From positions 806,001 through 870,000 of the forward strand of contig JAWKHH010000003.1 in assembly GCA_041394945.1 (NCBI GenBank): 64,000 nucleotides of DNA, given 5' to 3'. Position numbers and translations under genes: made by a program. Below, one piece after another: positions 33,239-41,172 of this stretch (the first letter of the stretch is position 1; every line of letters starts with the position of its first letter). A model generated the notes under the pieces. The model searched no databases, was not told the DNA's origin, and saw only the letters and a list, made by a program, of their open reading frames with translations. This DNA is from Bryobacteraceae bacterium. GTDB lineage: Bacteria > Acidobacteriota > Terriglobia > Bryobacterales > Bryobacteraceae.

Positions 33239-35221
33239 ATGGCGAACCGACCCATGCTCGACGATCTGGAACTGGAACTCGTCCAGAAGATCGACTCCGG
33301 GCACGACCAAGTGCTCCACCAGACCAGCGTCCCTGGGCTCGACGGGGACTTCCTGGCGAGCGAGGGGCGGCGCGCCACGCGATTCACGCTCACCGGCGTG
33401 GTGGTTGGCGAAGAGGCCGCCGACGACCTGAAGGCCCTGCGCGAAAAGTTCGCCGTCGCCGATCCGGTCCCGTTTCTCTCCGATATCGCCACCGCCACGC
33501 GCGTCGAAAACGTGCTGATCGAAGAGATGGGCGTCCGCGAGATCGCCGGACGGCCGCGCCGGTTCGAATACTCGTTCGCCCTCCGCGAGTACCAGCCGCC
33601 GGAGGCGCCGCCTATTGAGCCCATCGTGCCCCCGCCCCCGGTGACCCTCGAAACCGGCGTCGAGGTGCTCGTCCGCGTCATCGACGACCCGAGCTTCAGC
33701 GCCTGGGACAGCGTCGCCGTGACGTTTCGGGGAACCACCGACGACGGTGATGACCTCAGCGGCGCGCTCACCGAACACGAAGAGAACCTCTGGACCCAGA
33801 TCCCGATGACGCCGGGCCGATACACGTTCGAGGCGATCACCCACGTCCCGGAGGAACTCACCGGCTCCACCACCGCCCCCGTCATCGAGTTCGTCCGCGA
33901 CAACCACGTGGAGATCCTGCTGCGCCGCGGCGCGCAGGTGGGCAGCTCCTACATGATCCACTACAGCTTTGACCGCGCGTTTGTCGAGCCGTGCATCCGC
34001 GGCGTGCTCCGCGACGTTGCCGGCCGCGCCTCCAGCGGGCCCCCGGACGAAAAGCTCGTGATCGTCGGCCACACCGACAAGAGCGGCAGCGAAGACTACA
34101 ACCAGGGCCTCTCCGAACGCCGCGCCCGCGGAGCCTTCGCGTATCTCACCTACGGGCGCAACCCGGCCGAATCCGTGGCCGAATGGAACCGCCTCCGCCG
34201 CACCGGCGCCGATCTTCTCGCCGACGACTGGGGCGCCACCCAGTATCAGCACATGCTGCAGGCGCTCAACTACTACCACGGGCGCATCGACGGCGACCAC
34301 GGTCCGATGACCACCGACGCCGTGCGCCGCTTCCAGGCCGACAACGGCCTCGCCGTCACCGGCTTCCTCAACGAAGAGACCTGGCCCGTGTTGATCGATC
34401 GCTACATGGCGCAGGACCGGCTTTCGGTGAACACGGCGAAGTTCTTCGAAAAGTGCCCCGGCGAGGAGTTGAGCTGGATCGGCTGCGGCGAGTTCGACCC
34501 CGCTGACCCGGCCCATGCGCAGGCTTGGCGCCCGAACCGGCGAACGGAACTCATCTTCGCCACCGCCGCCGAACTGCCCTGCGACCAGATCCCGCGCCCC
34601 GTCACGCTCGACATTCCGCCGGACCCGGCCGGTCCTCGCGGCTGGTGCCTGAATGCCGCCGGAAACGGCCCCCGCTGCTGCTTCCTCAAACGCACCGACG
34701 ACGAATCGCCGCGCATCCTCGTCGACCCTGTGCACAAGCCGGGCGCGGCGGTGACCGTACACATGGAGTTCGGCGACGGCTCGCCCGCGGTGGGAATCGA
34801 GTACGTGCTGATCGCGCCGGACGGTACTTTCATGGACGGCGAGAACGAAACCAACTCGCCGCGAGGCGTGCCGCGGCCCGGATTCACCGGCGCGAACGGC
34901 AATCACGCCTACAACAAGCAATCCGGCGCGTTCGGCATTTGGACCGTCGAGATCCAGGCGAGCGTGCTCGCGCGCCTCCGGGAAGACCCGCCGGGCAGCG
35001 AAAAGGGTCCGGTGGTCTGCAAGCGGCTCGAAGGCGACGGAACCATCGACATCATTCTCAGCCCGCGCATCGAGTCGCTCCAGTTCGTCGACGCCAATAA
35101 CGTCGACACCGAAATCGAACGCGTCGTGTTCGGCCAGCCATTCCGGCTCCGGGCCGACATCCCCGGCGAAACGCGGGACGAAATCACGGTCGAGTTGAGC
35201 AGCTATCTGATCAGGCGATAA
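33239..35221 (+). CDS. adaptor copy 2 fused to an OmpA-type domain carrying an inserted peptidoglycan-binding domain
   Basis: A 660-residue multidomain protein. Residues 1-120 are a second gpN-like adaptor, closely similar to the gene at 32260. After a Pro linker and a beta domain (137-230) comes an OmpA/MotB-type domain beginning HYSFDRAFVEP and VIVGHTDKSGSEDYNQGLSERRARG (239-304). This is interrupted by a PG_binding_1 unit, LNYYHGRIDGDHGPMTTDAVRRFQADNGL with NEETWPVLIDRY (about 336-390), and then completed by WRPNRRTEL near 430-438. Residues 480-660 are beta-rich. It probably tethers the particle to peptidoglycan. No signal peptide is present. Confidence 0.8.
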   Translation: MANRPMLDDLELELVQKIDSGHDQVLHQTSVPGLDGDFLASEGRRATRFTLTGVVVGEEAADDLKALREKFAVADPVPFLSDIATATRVENVLIEEMGVREIAGRPRRFEYSFALREYQPPEAPPIEPIVPPPPVTLETGVEVLVRVIDDPSFSAWDSVAVTFRGTTDDGDDLSGALTEHEENLWTQIPMTPGRYTFEAITHVPEELTGSTTAPVIEFVRDNHVEILLRRGAQVGSSYMIHYSFDRAFVEPCIRGVLRDVAGRASSGPPDEKLVIVGHTDKSGSEDYNQGLSERRARGAFAYLTYGRNPAESVAEWNRLRRTGADLLADDWGATQYQHMLQALNYYHGRIDGDHGPMTTDAVRRFQADNGLAVTGFLNEETWPVLIDRYMAQDRLSVNTAKFFEKCPGEELSWIGCGEFDPADPAHAQAWRPNRRTELIFATAAELPCDQIPRPVTLDIPPDPAGPRGWCLNAAGNGPRCCFLKRTDDESPRILVDPVHKPGAAVTVHMEFGDGSPAVGIEYVLIAPDGTFMDGENETNSPRGVPRPGFTGANGNHAYNKQSGAFGIWTVEIQASVLARLREDPPGSEKGPVVCKRLEGDGTIDIILSPRIESLQFVDANNVDTEIERVVFGQPFRLRADIPGETRDEITVELSSYLIRR

Positions 35222-35228
35222 GCAGGCA

Positions 35229-37058
35229 ATGGCGGAAGAAGATTTCTATTACGGCGAATCGGGCGAGCGCATCGAACTGCGGCCGTCCACGCGGTCGATG
35301 CTCGTCGCCTATCGGGCGGCCGCGCCGGAGCGGGACCGCGCGGCGCTCACCCGCGGCGACGAGCGCCTCGAAGGCATCGCGGAAAGCCCCGAAGTCGCGC
35401 GGCGCAACGCTGTAGTGTATCGTCGCTCGGAGCGCGCCGCCGCCGCAATGGAAGCCTTCTCGAATCGGCTCCGCTCGAGCGGAGGCGTCCGCTACGTCGC
35501 GCCCGTCTACTATCGCGGCGCCCAGCCGGTGCTCGTCACCGACGAGTTCATCGCGGAGTTCAAGCCCGAGGTCACCCCCGCGCAGCGGGATTCGCTCCAT
35601 GCCGCCCAAGGCGTCACCGTCGTGCAGCCACTCGCCGTCGCGCCGAACACGTTCCTGCTTCGCGTGAACCAGCCCGGCCCGCGTGGATCGCTCAACGTGG
35701 CGAACGCGTATTTTGAAAGCGGACTCGTCCGCTACGCACAGCCGAATCTCATCAAGACTCACACGCGCCGCGCCGCGCCCAACGATCCCTTTTTCCCGCA
35801 ACAGTGGCACCTCACGCGGATTCAAGCCGAGCAGGCCTGGGACATCACCCGCGGCGATCCATCTGTCGTGATCGCCGTGATCGACGACGGCCTCGACATC
35901 GATCACGAAGACATCGCGCGCCCCGGCAAAATCGTTTCGCCGCTCGACATCATCGGCGGCGACAATGACCCGCGTCCCGCGCCGGGCGACGGCCACGGAA
36001 CCAGCGTCGCCGGTGTCGCCGCCGCCAACAGTGAGAACTCCGTGGGCGTCAGCGGTATCGCGCCCGAGTGCAGCCTCATGCCGATCCGGCTCATCACCGG
36101 CGCCGCCATTACAGACGCTCAGGAAGCTTCCGCCTTCGATCATGCCGTCACCAACGGCGCGGCCGTGATCAGCAATAGCTGGGGACCCACCGACGGCGGC
36201 GGCGCGGCGCCTCTTCCCGCGGTAGTCGGACGCGCCTTCGACCGCGCCCTCGCCAACGGCCGCGGCGGCTTGGGGACCGTCATCCTCTTCGCCTCCGGCA
36301 ACGGCAACGAATCGATCTCGGCCGCCGCCACGCTCGACGGTTACTCCTCCGACAACCGCGTGATCGCCGTCGCCGCCGTGCACGATCAGAACCAGCGCTC
36401 CGGCTATAGCGACTTCGGCATTGATGTCGACGTCTGCGCCCCCAGCGACGGCACCTCCGCTGTGCCCATCTTCTGGATCACGCAGAACGGAATGCCGCCC
36501 GACGGCAGCACGCTCGGCATCACCACCATCGATCTCACCGGCGCCGACGGGTTCAACCCGCCTCCGGCAGGTCTGGACCCCGAGCCCATCGCCGACCCCA
36601 ACTACACCGGCCTGTTCGGCGGCACCTCCTCGGCGTGCCCGCTGGCGGCCGGCGTGGTCGCCCTGATGCTCACTATCGCGCCCGATCTCACCCGGGACCA
36701 GGTGCAGTTCATACTCGAAGCCACTTCCGACAAGGTCGACTTCGCCAACACCGATCCGGTGGGAAGCTACCAGCCGAACGGCCACAGCCAGTTCTACGGC
36801 TTCGGGCGGGTCAACGCGTTCAACGCCGTGCGCTGCTCGCGCTCCCTGGTCAGCCAGCGCGACTTCGTCGAAGCCATCCCCGTCACCCTGCGCCGCGTGC
36901 CCGGTACGGACCGCTTCGTCTCCGACGTGACGATCGAAACCATTGACGCGCGCCGACGTCAGCCCGCCACGCCAGCGACCCTCTTCATCCGCGGCGGCGC
37001 CGACGGCTTCCTGCGCGCCGAAGCGCAAGGCGCGGTCGACGAAGTGGAGGTGGATTGA
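35229..37058 (+). CDS. subtilisin-like (S8) serine protease inside the particle cluster
   Basis: A 609-residue protease of clan SB. The catalytic residues are Asp219 in VIDDG, His256 in GDGHGTSVAG, the oxyanion Asn358 in ASGNGN and Ser467 in GGTSSACP. Residues 1-200 form an N-terminal propeptide-like/IgA-type domain; no signal peptide is seen. A C-terminal region of about 90 residues follows the catalytic domain. The gene lies eight bases after the OmpA/PG-binding adaptor and four bases before the hub gene, within the tail operon. It may be a loaded effector or a maturation protease of the particle. Confidence 0.85.
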   Translation: MAEEDFYYGESGERIELRPSTRSMLVAYRAAAPERDRAALTRGDERLEGIAESPEVARRNAVVYRRSERAAAAMEAFSNRLRSSGGVRYVAPVYYRGAQPVLVTDEFIAEFKPEVTPAQRDSLHAAQGVTVVQPLAVAPNTFLLRVNQPGPRGSLNVANAYFESGLVRYAQPNLIKTHTRRAAPNDPFFPQQWHLTRIQAEQAWDITRGDPSVVIAVIDDGLDIDHEDIARPGKIVSPLDIIGGDNDPRPAPGDGHGTSVAGVAAANSENSVGVSGIAPECSLMPIRLITGAAITDAQEASAFDHAVTNGAAVISNSWGPTDGGGAAPLPAVVGRAFDRALANGRGGLGTVILFASGNGNESISAAATLDGYSSDNRVIAVAAVHDQNQRSGYSDFGIDVDVCAPSDGTSAVPIFWITQNGMPPDGSTLGITTIDLTGADGFNPPPAGLDPEPIADPNYTGLFGGTSSACPLAAGVVALMLTIAPDLTRDQVQFILEATSDKVDFANTDPVGSYQPNGHSQFYGFGRVNAFNAVRCSRSLVSQRDFVEAIPVTLRRVPGTDRFVSDVTIETIDARRRQPATPATLFIRGGADGFLRAEAQGAVDEVEVD

Positions 37059-37062
37059 AACC

Positions 37063-38061
37063 ATGCTGCTGACGCCCGCCTACCAGATCGTCATCGCGGA
37101 CCGCAAGGTCAACACCGTCGAGGAGCCGCGCGCGAGCACCGTGGATCTGCTCATGGTCGAGCTCGACATGAACACGCCCGCCGACAGTGTGGAGCTTCAC
37201 CTCGGCAACGTCGGCGGCCTGCGCCCGGAGCGCGACGACGACGCCACGATCGAACTCGGCTACGTCGACGACGAGAGCCTCACGCTCGTCTTCACCGGCA
37301 AGGTGGTGTGCGCGGAGCCGAATCTGCACTCCACGCGCGTGGTGGCGCTCTCTCCGGCGCAGGCGCTCCTCGAATCGCGGATGGAGCAGACGTTCGAGTT
37401 CAAGACGGCCGGCGAGATCGTCGAAGAGCTCGCCGGCGCCGCCGGCGTCACCGTGGCGCAAGCCGAAGCGGGCACGCTGTTCCCGGCCTGGGTCGTCGAC
37501 GGACGCAAGAGCCTCTACGCGCACATGCGCGACATCGCCGACACCGTCGGCTACGACCTGTTCTTCAATCCATCGGGCGAACTCGTCTTCCGGCGAACGA
37601 TCTTCTCCACTCGCCTCCATGTCTATGATTGGGCGAAGCAGATCATCGAGCTGGAACTGCGCCAGTGCCGTCCCGATGCTGAAAGCGTGGAAGCCTGGGG
37701 CGAGAGTCCCGGAACAGGCCGCGGCGAGAATGCCTGGGCCTGGTTGTCTAAGGACACCAGTGGCTCCAAAGGAACCGCCGGCAGCGGATCGCCCACGCGC
37801 CTCATTGAGAACCCGGTGCTGCGAACCGGCGACGCGGCGCAGTTTCACGCCGGCGCCGCGCTCTCGCGTCTGCAAAGCGACGCCGTGAAGGGACGGCTCC
37901 TCACTTTCGGCAACCCGCAGGTGCAACTCGGCGATTCGATCCGCATCCGCGAAGTGCCCGACGAACGCGCCAACGGCGACTTCCGCGTCCGCGCCGTGCG
38001 CCATCGCATTCACAAGAAGACCGGTTTCACGACCGAAATCGAGTTCCGGGGGATCGCCTGA
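37063..38061 (+). CDS. phage late control D/gpP-type baseplate hub protein
   Basis: A 332-residue hub protein of the phage late control D (gpD/Mu gpP) type. After a beta-rich N-terminus (AYQIVIADRKVNT) are FKTAGEIVEELAGAAGVTV and the hub signature LFFNPSGELVFR. Three hub subunits would hold the spike. The ATG at 37063, eight bases after GGAGGTGG, was preferred over longer readings that overlap the protease C-terminus. Its stop shares one base with the spike start (TGATG). The gene order protease-hub-spike-tip-wedge follows Mu from gpP. Confidence 0.83.
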   Translation: MLLTPAYQIVIADRKVNTVEEPRASTVDLLMVELDMNTPADSVELHLGNVGGLRPERDDDATIELGYVDDESLTLVFTGKVVCAEPNLHSTRVVALSPAQALLESRMEQTFEFKTAGEIVEELAGAAGVTVAQAEAGTLFPAWVVDGRKSLYAHMRDIADTVGYDLFFNPSGELVFRRTIFSTRLHVYDWAKQIIELELRQCRPDAESVEAWGESPGTGRGENAWAWLSKDTSGSKGTAGSGSPTRLIENPVLRTGDAAQFHAGAALSRLQSDAVKGRLLTFGNPQVQLGDSIRIREVPDERANGDFRVRAVRHRIHKKTGFTTEIEFRGIA

Positions 38062-38864
38062 TGTCCGGCATCATCGGCTCGATTCGCGAAATCGTCCGCC
38101 AGGAGTTACGCACCGTCCGCATCACGGAATTGGGCCTCGTGGAGGCCGTGTACCCGCACGCCGCCGATGACGACACCGACAACTATGGCTGCGACGTGCG
38201 TCTGAAAAACAGCGGCCTGCTGCTGAAGCGTGTGCCCGTGGTCACCGGCCACATCGGAACCGTCGCCATCCCGAATATCGGCGACCTCGTGATTCTCGCC
38301 TTCCCGCAAGGCAACGTGAACCAGCCCATCGTCATCGGGCGCCTCTACAACGACGAAGACCGCCCGCCGCTCAACAACCCGGACGAGGTGATCTTCCGCC
38401 TTCCGCTGGCCGCGCCCGACGATCGCACCGTGATGGCCGCCATCCGCAATCACGAGGATAACGATCCACCGCGCGAAATGATCGTCGAAATGCCGCCCAA
38501 GATCACCGTGCGCATCACCGACGGAACCGTGCGCGCCACCGCCGGAAAGACTGAAATGATGCTCGACCAGCAGGGCTCGAGCGGCGGCGAAGTCACCGTA
38601 GTGGCCGGACGCACGAAGATCACGATGAGCCAGGACGGCGACGTCTCCATAGAATCAGCCGGCGCCATAAGCGTGAAAGCGAATTCGAGCCTGGAGATGG
38701 AAGCCGCAAGCATCAAGCTCAAGGCGCAGGGCGCGTTGTCGCTCGAAGCGGGCGCCAGCGCGAAGTTGAAAGCCAACGGCCAGGTGACGATGCAAGCCGC
38801 CGGCGCCGCCACCGTGCAGGCCGCCACCGTTCAGATCAAGGGAGTCACGTCGTTCAGCCCGTAA
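38061..38864 (+). CDS. gpV/gp45-type baseplate spike protein
   Basis: A 267-residue spike-type protein. An N-terminal OB-fold (VEAVYPHA, YGCDVRLKN, VVTGHIGTVAIPNIGDLVILAFPQGNVNQPIVIGRLYN) is followed by a beta-helix of short repeats (TVRATAGKTEMMLDQQ, TVVAGRTKITMSQDG, SLEMEAASIKLKAQG, and similar). This matches baseplate assembly protein V and the gp5-like spike family. It would form the central puncturing needle and carry the PAAR-like tip that follows by nine bases. Confidence 0.85.
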   Translation: MSGIIGSIREIVRQELRTVRITELGLVEAVYPHAADDDTDNYGCDVRLKNSGLLLKRVPVVTGHIGTVAIPNIGDLVILAFPQGNVNQPIVIGRLYNDEDRPPLNNPDEVIFRLPLAAPDDRTVMAAIRNHEDNDPPREMIVEMPPKITVRITDGTVRATAGKTEMMLDQQGSSGGEVTVVAGRTKITMSQDGDVSIESAGAISVKANSSLEMEAASIKLKAQGALSLEAGASAKLKANGQVTMQAAGAATVQAATVQIKGVTSFSP

Positions 38865-38873
38865 GGAAAGACT

Positions 38874-39206
38874 ATGCCTGGATTGCCCGTATCAATCGGA
38901 GCGCAAGTGATCGTCACGCCGGGAGCGGCGGGTCCGCCCGACCTCGGCACGATCATCGCCGTGCTCCCGCCCGCCATCCTCGCCAACGGACTCCCGTTGG
39001 CCACCAGCGGCTCGATTTGCATGATGATCAACTCGGTCACCGGCATCCCGTACCCGCTGACCATCGGCTCCCCGGCGTCGAGCGGCGTCACCGTGGCCGG
39101 GCGCAGCCTCGTCCGCACGCTCGATCGCATTCCAACGCCGCCCGGCATCCTGCTCGTCCTCGGCCCGCCGGCGGCTCCGTTCATCGTGGACCAGCACGCA
39201 CCGTAA
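38874..39206 (+). CDS. PAAR-like spike tip protein
   Basis: A 110-residue Gly/Pro-rich protein resembling PAAR-like or Mu gp45-tip accessory proteins. Segments such as GAQVIVTPGAAGPPDLGTII, LPLATSGSICMMINSV, and PASSGVTVAGRSLVRTLDRIPTPP form a repetitive cone-like structure. It would cap the spike encoded nine bases upstream. A metal-binding set is not clear, so the label is by size, composition and position. Confidence 0.65.
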   Translation: MPGLPVSIGAQVIVTPGAAGPPDLGTIIAVLPPAILANGLPLATSGSICMMINSVTGIPYPLTIGSPASSGVTVAGRSLVRTLDRIPTPPGILLVLGPPAAPFIVDQHAP

Positions 39207-39214
39207 AGAACGAT

Positions 39215-39682
39215 ATGGAACTCGAAAAGACAGAACTATTCGGAAAAGACCTACGGCTCCTCCAGAATCTGGACCGGCAGAACTCCCGCGAGCGTGGCTC
39301 GGATCTCTCCGTCCGTCCCCGGCTCCGCTCCGGCCGATTCGACCTCGAGGTGATCGACGCCGTAGACAACATCCGCCAGGCGCTGCTCCTGCGTTTCCTC
39401 ACGCCGGTGGGTGAGATGGAAGCGCTCGGCCATCCCGACTACGGCAGCCGGCTCGTCGAACTGATCGGCGAGCTGAACAACGAGCGGACGCGCAATCGCG
39501 CCAAGATGTTCGTCCTCCAGGCGCTCGCCGGAGAACCGCGGGTGGAACGGGTGCTCTCGGTGCGCGTCGACGAAAACCGCACGGACCGTACCCGCATCGA
39601 CATCACCGCGGAGCTTTTGACTGTGGCGAGCCCGACGCCGCTGAACCTGGTCTTCCCGTTCTTCCTGGAGTCCATCGCATGA
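39215..39682 (+). CDS. gp25/GPW-type baseplate wedge protein
   Basis: A 155-residue baseplate wedge protein. The conserved gp25/GPW/IraD pattern is visible in NIRQALLLRFLTPVGEMEALGHPDYGSRL and in the C-terminal REPRVERVLSV(R)VDE(N)R segment. It joins baseplate to sheath and triggers contraction. The ATG at 39215 was preferred because longer readings overlap the tip gene and lose homology. It overlaps the gpJ gene by four bases (ATGA). Confidence 0.85.
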   Translation: MELEKTELFGKDLRLLQNLDRQNSRERGSDLSVRPRLRSGRFDLEVIDAVDNIRQALLLRFLTPVGEMEALGHPDYGSRLVELIGELNNERTRNRAKMFVLQALAGEPRVERVLSVRVDENRTDRTRIDITAELLTVASPTPLNLVFPFFLESIA

Positions 39683-41160
39683 ACGCCGAAACCTCCACCC
39701 TCATCGACCGCCCGTACGGCGAAATCGTAGAAGACCTGCTCGTCGCGCTGGTGGGCGGCGTCGTCAACGAGCCCATCTTGTTCGACGTGAAGAATAGCCG
39801 CTATCCGCTCGCCGAACCCTCCACCGGCATCCGCGGCGCCACTGGCACGTTCGAAAAGAGGCACACCCAGTTTCAGCTCGAAGTCGACTTCAGTTTCAGC
39901 GAAGCCGACAACGCGCTGATCTGGCGCGAAGAAGGCCGTCACCCAGACGACGAATCCACCTTCTTCGTCGACTACTTCCGCCGCTTCAGCGATTCGCCCG
40001 TCACCGATACCAATGTCGGCAGCGTCGTCCGCACGATCAACGAAGCCGTGGCGCGCGAAACGGCGTTCCTCTATCAGCAGATCAACCAGGTCTACCTCTC
40101 CGCGTTCATCGATACGGCCACCGGCAAGTCGCTGGACCTCGTCGTCTCCATCCTCGGCGTGGTGCGCAAAAGCAGCGAGTTCGCCGAAGGCCTGGTGACC
40201 TTCTTTCGAGACCCGGCCGCCGGCGACGGCAACATCAGCGTCCCGGAGGGAACGCTCCTGCGCACGAACAAAGGCGAGGCCACGTTCTCCACGGCGCAGT
40301 TGCGCACCCTCCAGCGCGGGCAGGTGCGCATCGATGTTCCGGTGCGCGCCGCCGAAGGCTCCAAGGGGCCGGATGGCATCGTCGCCGCGGGCCTCATCAA
40401 TACCCTCGTCCAGCCGATCACCGGCATCGCGCGCGTCACCAACTTCGACGCAACGATCCTCGGCGAAGCCGACGAAACCGACGAGGAACTGCGCGCGCGG
40501 GCAAAGGCGGCCGTGCGCAGCCTCGGCAAGGCGACGCTCGCTTCCATCCAGCGCGTGATCGCCGAAGAACGAGCAACGCTCATCGATATCTACGACCCGA
40601 ACATCGAGGGCAAGCGCAGCGATTCGGGCACGGTCACCGCGCTCGTCAAAGTCACCCCCGGCCGCTTCGAGAGCTTGCGCAACGCCGTCGAGGATACGCG
40701 CGCGGCAGGCGTCCGCGTCGCCGTGCTCGCCCAGCAGATTTACCTCAAGCCGCGCGTCAAGGCAACGCTCCGTACCGCTGGCCTCACCAAACAAGGCGAA
40801 CTCAAGGTTCGCGGCGAAATCGTGGAGGCCATCGGCGCTTATCTCGATTCTCTCGAAACCGGCGCCCCCGCGCCCGGCTCCGATCTGCTCGGCGCCGTGA
40901 AGTCGGTGGAAGAGGTGGACACCGCCGGCATCGCCGACGTCATCGTCCGCCGCCTCGATCTCTCGAAGCTCCCCGGCACGAGCCTCCTGCCCGCGCGCGA
41001 ACTGATCCTGAACGAAAGCGGCGGCCCGGTGGCCGACGCCGATTTCGGCGACGGCCCCACGTTTCAGATCATCACCGACGCCGCCGCGCCCACGGAATGG
41101 TTCTTCGTTCTCGACATGGATCCCGAAGCGGACATCGAGATCGCAGGGGGGGCCGCGTAG
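39679..41160 (+). CDS. baseplate J/gp47-type protein
   Basis: A 493-residue baseplate protein of the gpJ/Mu gp47 family. Conserved parts include VSVPEGTLLRTNKGEATFSTA, FDATILGEADETDEELRARAKAAVRS and the C-terminal LGAVKSVEEVDTAG. It forms the ring of the baseplate wedges between the gp25 protein and gpI. It starts inside the gp25 gene stop (ATGA) and ends 12 bases before the large gpI-like gene. Strong family match; no anomaly noticed. Confidence 0.87.
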   Translation: MNAETSTLIDRPYGEIVEDLLVALVGGVVNEPILFDVKNSRYPLAEPSTGIRGATGTFEKRHTQFQLEVDFSFSEADNALIWREEGRHPDDESTFFVDYFRRFSDSPVTDTNVGSVVRTINEAVARETAFLYQQINQVYLSAFIDTATGKSLDLVVSILGVVRKSSEFAEGLVTFFRDPAAGDGNISVPEGTLLRTNKGEATFSTAQLRTLQRGQVRIDVPVRAAEGSKGPDGIVAAGLINTLVQPITGIARVTNFDATILGEADETDEELRARAKAAVRSLGKATLASIQRVIAEERATLIDIYDPNIEGKRSDSGTVTALVKVTPGRFESLRNAVEDTRAAGVRVAVLAQQIYLKPRVKATLRTAGLTKQGELKVRGEIVEAIGAYLDSLETGAPAPGSDLLGAVKSVEEVDTAGIADVIVRRLDLSKLPGTSLLPARELILNESGGPVADADFGDGPTFQIITDAAAPTEWFFVLDMDPEADIEIAGGAA

Positions 41161-41172
41161 CCGGAGAAGCCG

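Noticed and set aside
33143..37064. Two long minus-strand ORFs (592 and 617 residues) opposite the OmpA-type adaptor and subtilase
   Set aside because: Both follow the same antisense pattern and would start or stop inside clear genes.
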